From: QHWK01 sp035315685 | GTDB lineage: Bacteria > Acidobacteriota > Vicinamibacteria > Vicinamibacterales > CAVVIG01 | DNA length: 8,089 bases | Assembly: GCA_035315685.1 (NCBI GenBank) | Contig: DATFXR010000769.1 | Span: forward strand, 1-8,089 | Reading direction: 5' to 3' | In this document: piece after piece, positions 5,912-8,089 of the stretch | How the letters are laid out: every line of letters begins with the position of its first letter | How positions within the stretch are numbered: position 1 is the stretch's first letter | Made by a program: the position numbers and the translations under genes | Notes under the pieces: generated by a model | Databases searched by the model: none | Told to the model about the DNA's origin: nothing | What the model saw: the letters and a program-made list of their open reading frames with translations, nothing else

Positions 5912-7783
5912 ATGCCCTTACGTCGGACTCTGTTCTGTCTGGTCGTGATCTCGGTTGCCGCGACGGCTGTGCTGTCGCGCCCGGCGGCGCTGTCCGGCGC
6001 AGCGGCGCAGATGCCGATCGGTGAAGTCCGGCCGGGCATGGTCGGCATCGGCCACACGGTGTTCGACGGTACGCACGTCGAAGAGTTCAAGGCAAACATC
6101 ATCGGCGTGCTCGAGAACGTCATCGGCACGCATCGCAATCTGATCCTCGCGAAGCTCGAAGGCGGTCCACTCGCGAACACCGGCGTCATCGCCGGGATGA
6201 GCGGCAGCCCGGTCTACATCGACGGACGACTCGTCGGCGCCGTGTCGTACGCGCTCGGCGCGTTCTCGAAAGAACCGATCGCCGGCATCACGCCAATCGC
6301 GGAGATGACCGACTCCACCACGTTCGCGGACGTGCGTCCGCCCGGCGCCAAAGTGAAAGTCGAGTACCCGCTCACGCGTGAGGGCCTCACAGCCGCGTTT
6401 CGCAAGGCCTTGAACTGGAATCGTCCGTTCGCGGAGCGCCCCGGCGACGCGCACTTGGCGGGTGACAACAACGTGATGGGCGTCAGCGGTGGCGATCTCG
6501 GCACGCTGCTGCGTCCGATCGCGACTCCGCTGGTGATGTCCGGCTTCGAGCCCGACGTCGCCGAGGTGTTCACCAGCGCGTTTCGCGACCAGGGCTTCAT
6601 CCCGACTGGTGGCAGCGGGGCAGCCAACGCGCGATTCGGAGAAAAGCCGTACGAGGGCCCGCTGAAGCCGGGCGACGCGGTCGGCGTGATGCTGGTCGGC
6701 GGCGATCTGCAGCTCGGCGCGACCGGCACGGTCACGCACATCGACGGCGATCGCGTGTACGCGTTCGGCCACCCGATGTACAACCTCGGCCCGACCGAGT
6801 TCCCGATGACCCGCGCCTATGTCTACACCGTGCTGCCGAGCCTGTTCTCGTCGATGAAGCTGTCGTCGACCGGCGAGGTAATCGGCACCGTCCTTCAGGA
6901 TCGAGCGACCGCGATCGCAGGACGGCTCGGTCCGCCGCCACGGATGATCCCGGTGAAGCTCACGCTCGATTCGTCGCGACGTCCCGCGGAAACCTTCAAC
7001 TTCACGGTCGTCAACGATCCGCTGTTCGGGCCGCTGATGACCTACGCGAGCATCTTGAACACCCTCGGCTCCTACGAGCGGCAGTACGGATCCGCCACGT
7101 TCACCGTGCGGGGCACCGCGAAGGTGAAGAAGCACGATGCGATCGCGTTCAGCAACATCTACTCCGGCGAGCAGGCGTCGATGGCCGCCGCCGCGTCGAT
7201 CGTTGCGCCGGTCACCTACCTGATGAGCAACGACTACGAGAAGGTGGACATCGAGGGCGTCGACGTCACGTTCTCGACAGCCGAGGAGCCGAGGACGGCG
7301 ACGCTCGAGCGGGTGTGGCTCGACGATCCGCGCCCGCGCGCGGGTCGCACCGTGCCGCTCAAGGTGCTCTTCCGCACCTATCGCGGCGACGAGGTCGTGC
7401 GAACGTTGCCGATTGAGATTCCCTCGAACGCGAGCGGCTCGCTTTCGATCCTGGTCTCGGACGGAGGGCGCCTCGGGCAGACCGAGCAGCGCGAGGCACG
7501 GCTGCCGCAGCCGCGCAGCGTCGACCAGGCGATCAAGGCGCTGAACCGCGCGCGCCGCAACAATACGCTGTATGTGAAGCTGCTCGGCTCCGAGGCCGGC
7601 GCGGTCGTCAACGGCGAGCTGCTCTCGTCGCTGCCGCCGTCGGTCCTCGGCGTGCTGGAAGGCGACCGGAACGGCGGCAATTTCAACCCGCTCCACAGCG
7701 CGACGATCGGCGAATGGGAGCTCCCGACCGACCACGCCGTCACCGGCTCGCGAACGCTGTCGATCACGGTCTCGCAGAACTGA
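5912..7783 (+). CDS. Exported SpoIVB-like (peptidase family S55) protein
   Basis: The 623-residue product begins with a Sec-type signal: MPLRR, a hydrophobic stretch at 7-21 and an Ala-rich region with likely cleavage near AAA-Q (30-33). Residues 36-132 match the SpoIVB S55 peptidase pattern: GEVRPGMVGIGHTVFDG (37-53), EEFKANIIGVLEN (57-69), GVIAGMSGSPVYIDG (91-105), then LVGAVSY and PIAGITPIAEM (122-132). Ser97 in GMSGSP is the expected nucleophile. A second conserved block, GDRVYAFGHPMYNLGP (279-294), has His287, which may complete the site; His48 is another candidate. The remainder (about 295-623) is beta-rich by eye, without a domain I can name. Such proteins in Acidobacteriota and deltaproteobacterial lineages are, as I recall, annotated 'SpoIVB peptidase S55 domain'; their substrates are unknown and no sporulation role is implied. 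It probably forms an operon with the next gene, 4 nt downstream. Confidence 0.85.
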   Translation: MPLRRTLFCLVVISVAATAVLSRPAALSGAAAQMPIGEVRPGMVGIGHTVFDGTHVEEFKANIIGVLENVIGTHRNLILAKLEGGPLANTGVIAGMSGSPVYIDGRLVGAVSYALGAFSKEPIAGITPIAEMTDSTTFADVRPPGAKVKVEYPLTREGLTAAFRKALNWNRPFAERPGDAHLAGDNNVMGVSGGDLGTLLRPIATPLVMSGFEPDVAEVFTSAFRDQGFIPTGGSGAANARFGEKPYEGPLKPGDAVGVMLVGGDLQLGATGTVTHIDGDRVYAFGHPMYNLGPTEFPMTRAYVYTVLPSLFSSMKLSSTGEVIGTVLQDRATAIAGRLGPPPRMIPVKLTLDSSRRPAETFNFTVVNDPLFGPLMTYASILNTLGSYERQYGSATFTVRGTAKVKKHDAIAFSNIYSGEQASMAAAASIVAPVTYLMSNDYEKVDIEGVDVTFSTAEEPRTATLERVWLDDPRPRAGRTVPLKVLFRTYRGDEVVRTLPIEIPSNASGSLSILVSDGGRLGQTEQREARLPQPRSVDQAIKALNRARRNNTLYVKLLGSEAGAVVNGELLSSLPPSVLGVLEGDRNGGNFNPLHSATIGEWELPTDHAVTGSRTLSITVSQN

Positions 7784-7787
7784 GTTG

Positions 7788-8089
7788 ATGCATATTCGGT
7801 CACGTGCTCTGGCGGCGGCCGCGATCGCTGCCGCCTCGCTGGTTGCCCTGCAGGCCTCTTCCCCGAAGTTCTTTCAGGCCGCCACGCAAAACGAGTTCCT
7901 CAAGGGCGACGTCGAGAACCTGTCGATCGATGCCCACGGCCAGCTGACGCTGGGTCCCGCCACCGACCTCGTCTACGAAACGTCGGCGCCGTTTCTCTGG
8001 TCGATGATCGCGGCGCCCGACGGCTCGCTGTTTGTCGGCACCGGCAACGAAGGCAAGGTGTTCCGGGTCGACCCGCAGGGCAAGGGCTC
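7788..8089 (+). CDS. Exported protein, probably beta-propeller-like, N-terminal part (cut by the right edge)
   Basis: ATG at 7788 follows the upstream stop by 4 nt; 100 codons are visible and the frame is open to the edge. Residues 1-24 form a signal peptide: MHIRSR, then an Ala/Leu-rich hydrophobic stretch (7-21) ending around LQASS. Downstream, LTLGPATDLVYETSAP is followed by FLWSMIAAPDGSLFVGTGNE and GKVFRVDPQGKG. The pattern W-S-x-x-x-x-(P/D)-DG-xL(F/Y)VGTG-x-x-G-K-V-F-R-V-D resembles one blade of a beta-propeller of the NHL/WD40-like type (strand, DG turn, VGTG, then a strand ending in a D-P turn). This is pattern recognition only, and no specific family is claimed. Tight spacing suggests co-transcription with the S55-like gene. 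No strong Shine-Dalgarno is visible. Confidence 0.75.
   Translation, partial: MHIRSRALAAAAIAAASLVALQASSPKFFQAATQNEFLKGDVENLSIDAHGQLTLGPATDLVYETSAPFLWSMIAAPDGSLFVGTGNEGKVFRVDPQGKG

Noticed and set aside
5749..6189. Upstream extension of the trpL frame to a 146-codon gene
   Set aside because: The part upstream of 5862 is antisense to the conserved S55 domain and resembles no protein; the ATG at 5862 has a GAGG at good spacing and matches leader-peptide logic.
5918..7735. 605-codon minus-strand frame opposite the S55-like gene
   Set aside because: Its translation is dominated by Arg, Asp, Val and His in repetitive patterns typical of a complementary-strand shadow; the plus strand has a signal peptide and conserved motifs.

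Overview
The window is GC-rich, gene-dense bacterial DNA holding two divergent transcription units that share one roughly 250-base intergenic control region (5662-5911). The base composition, a tandem palindromic repeat that reads 'VRLKPNTT' on the plus strand (a peptide artefact I recall as common in Acidobacteriota, class Vicinamibacteria), and an exported S55-type peptidase next to an exported repeat/propeller-like protein all suggest Acidobacteriota. That assignment is an inference, not a proof.

Minus strand, read right to left: a promoter-like element (5898-5903 / 5874-5879), a 37-codon leader peptide (5749-5862) with four Trp codons in a five-codon run (W-W-W-Y-W), mutually exclusive antiterminator and terminator hairpins (5681-5774), then the operon aroDE - trpE - trpG - trpD - trpC - trpF. 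TrpF is cut by the left edge after 47 codons. Together the genes encode two steps of the shikimate pathway (dehydroquinate to shikimate, on one fused polypeptide) and the route from chorismate to at least the phosphoribosylanthranilate isomerase step of tryptophan synthesis. trpB and trpA may follow beyond the left edge. Most junctions are overlaps (aroDE/trpE 20 nt, trpD/trpC 4 nt, trpC/trpF 1 nt). The two exceptions both flank trpG: the trpE-trpG gap is a run of eight 7-bp repeats, and the trpG-trpD gap is two 32-bp palindromic repeats, the first of which supplies the trpG stop codon.

Plus strand: a complete gene at 5912-7783 for a secreted SpoIVB-like (peptidase family S55) protein, followed 4 nt later by the start of a second exported protein that is cut by the right edge (7788-8089).

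The most notable element is the leader. It has the full logic of a ribosome-mediated trp transcription attenuator: a Trp-rich leader peptide, a segment just downstream of the Trp codons (5765-5774) perfectly complementary over 10 nt to the 5' arm of the terminator, and a near-copy of that segment forming the 3' arm, followed by a U-rich tract. It sits ahead of aroDE, so tryptophan supply would control a common aromatic-pathway enzyme as well as the Trp branch.
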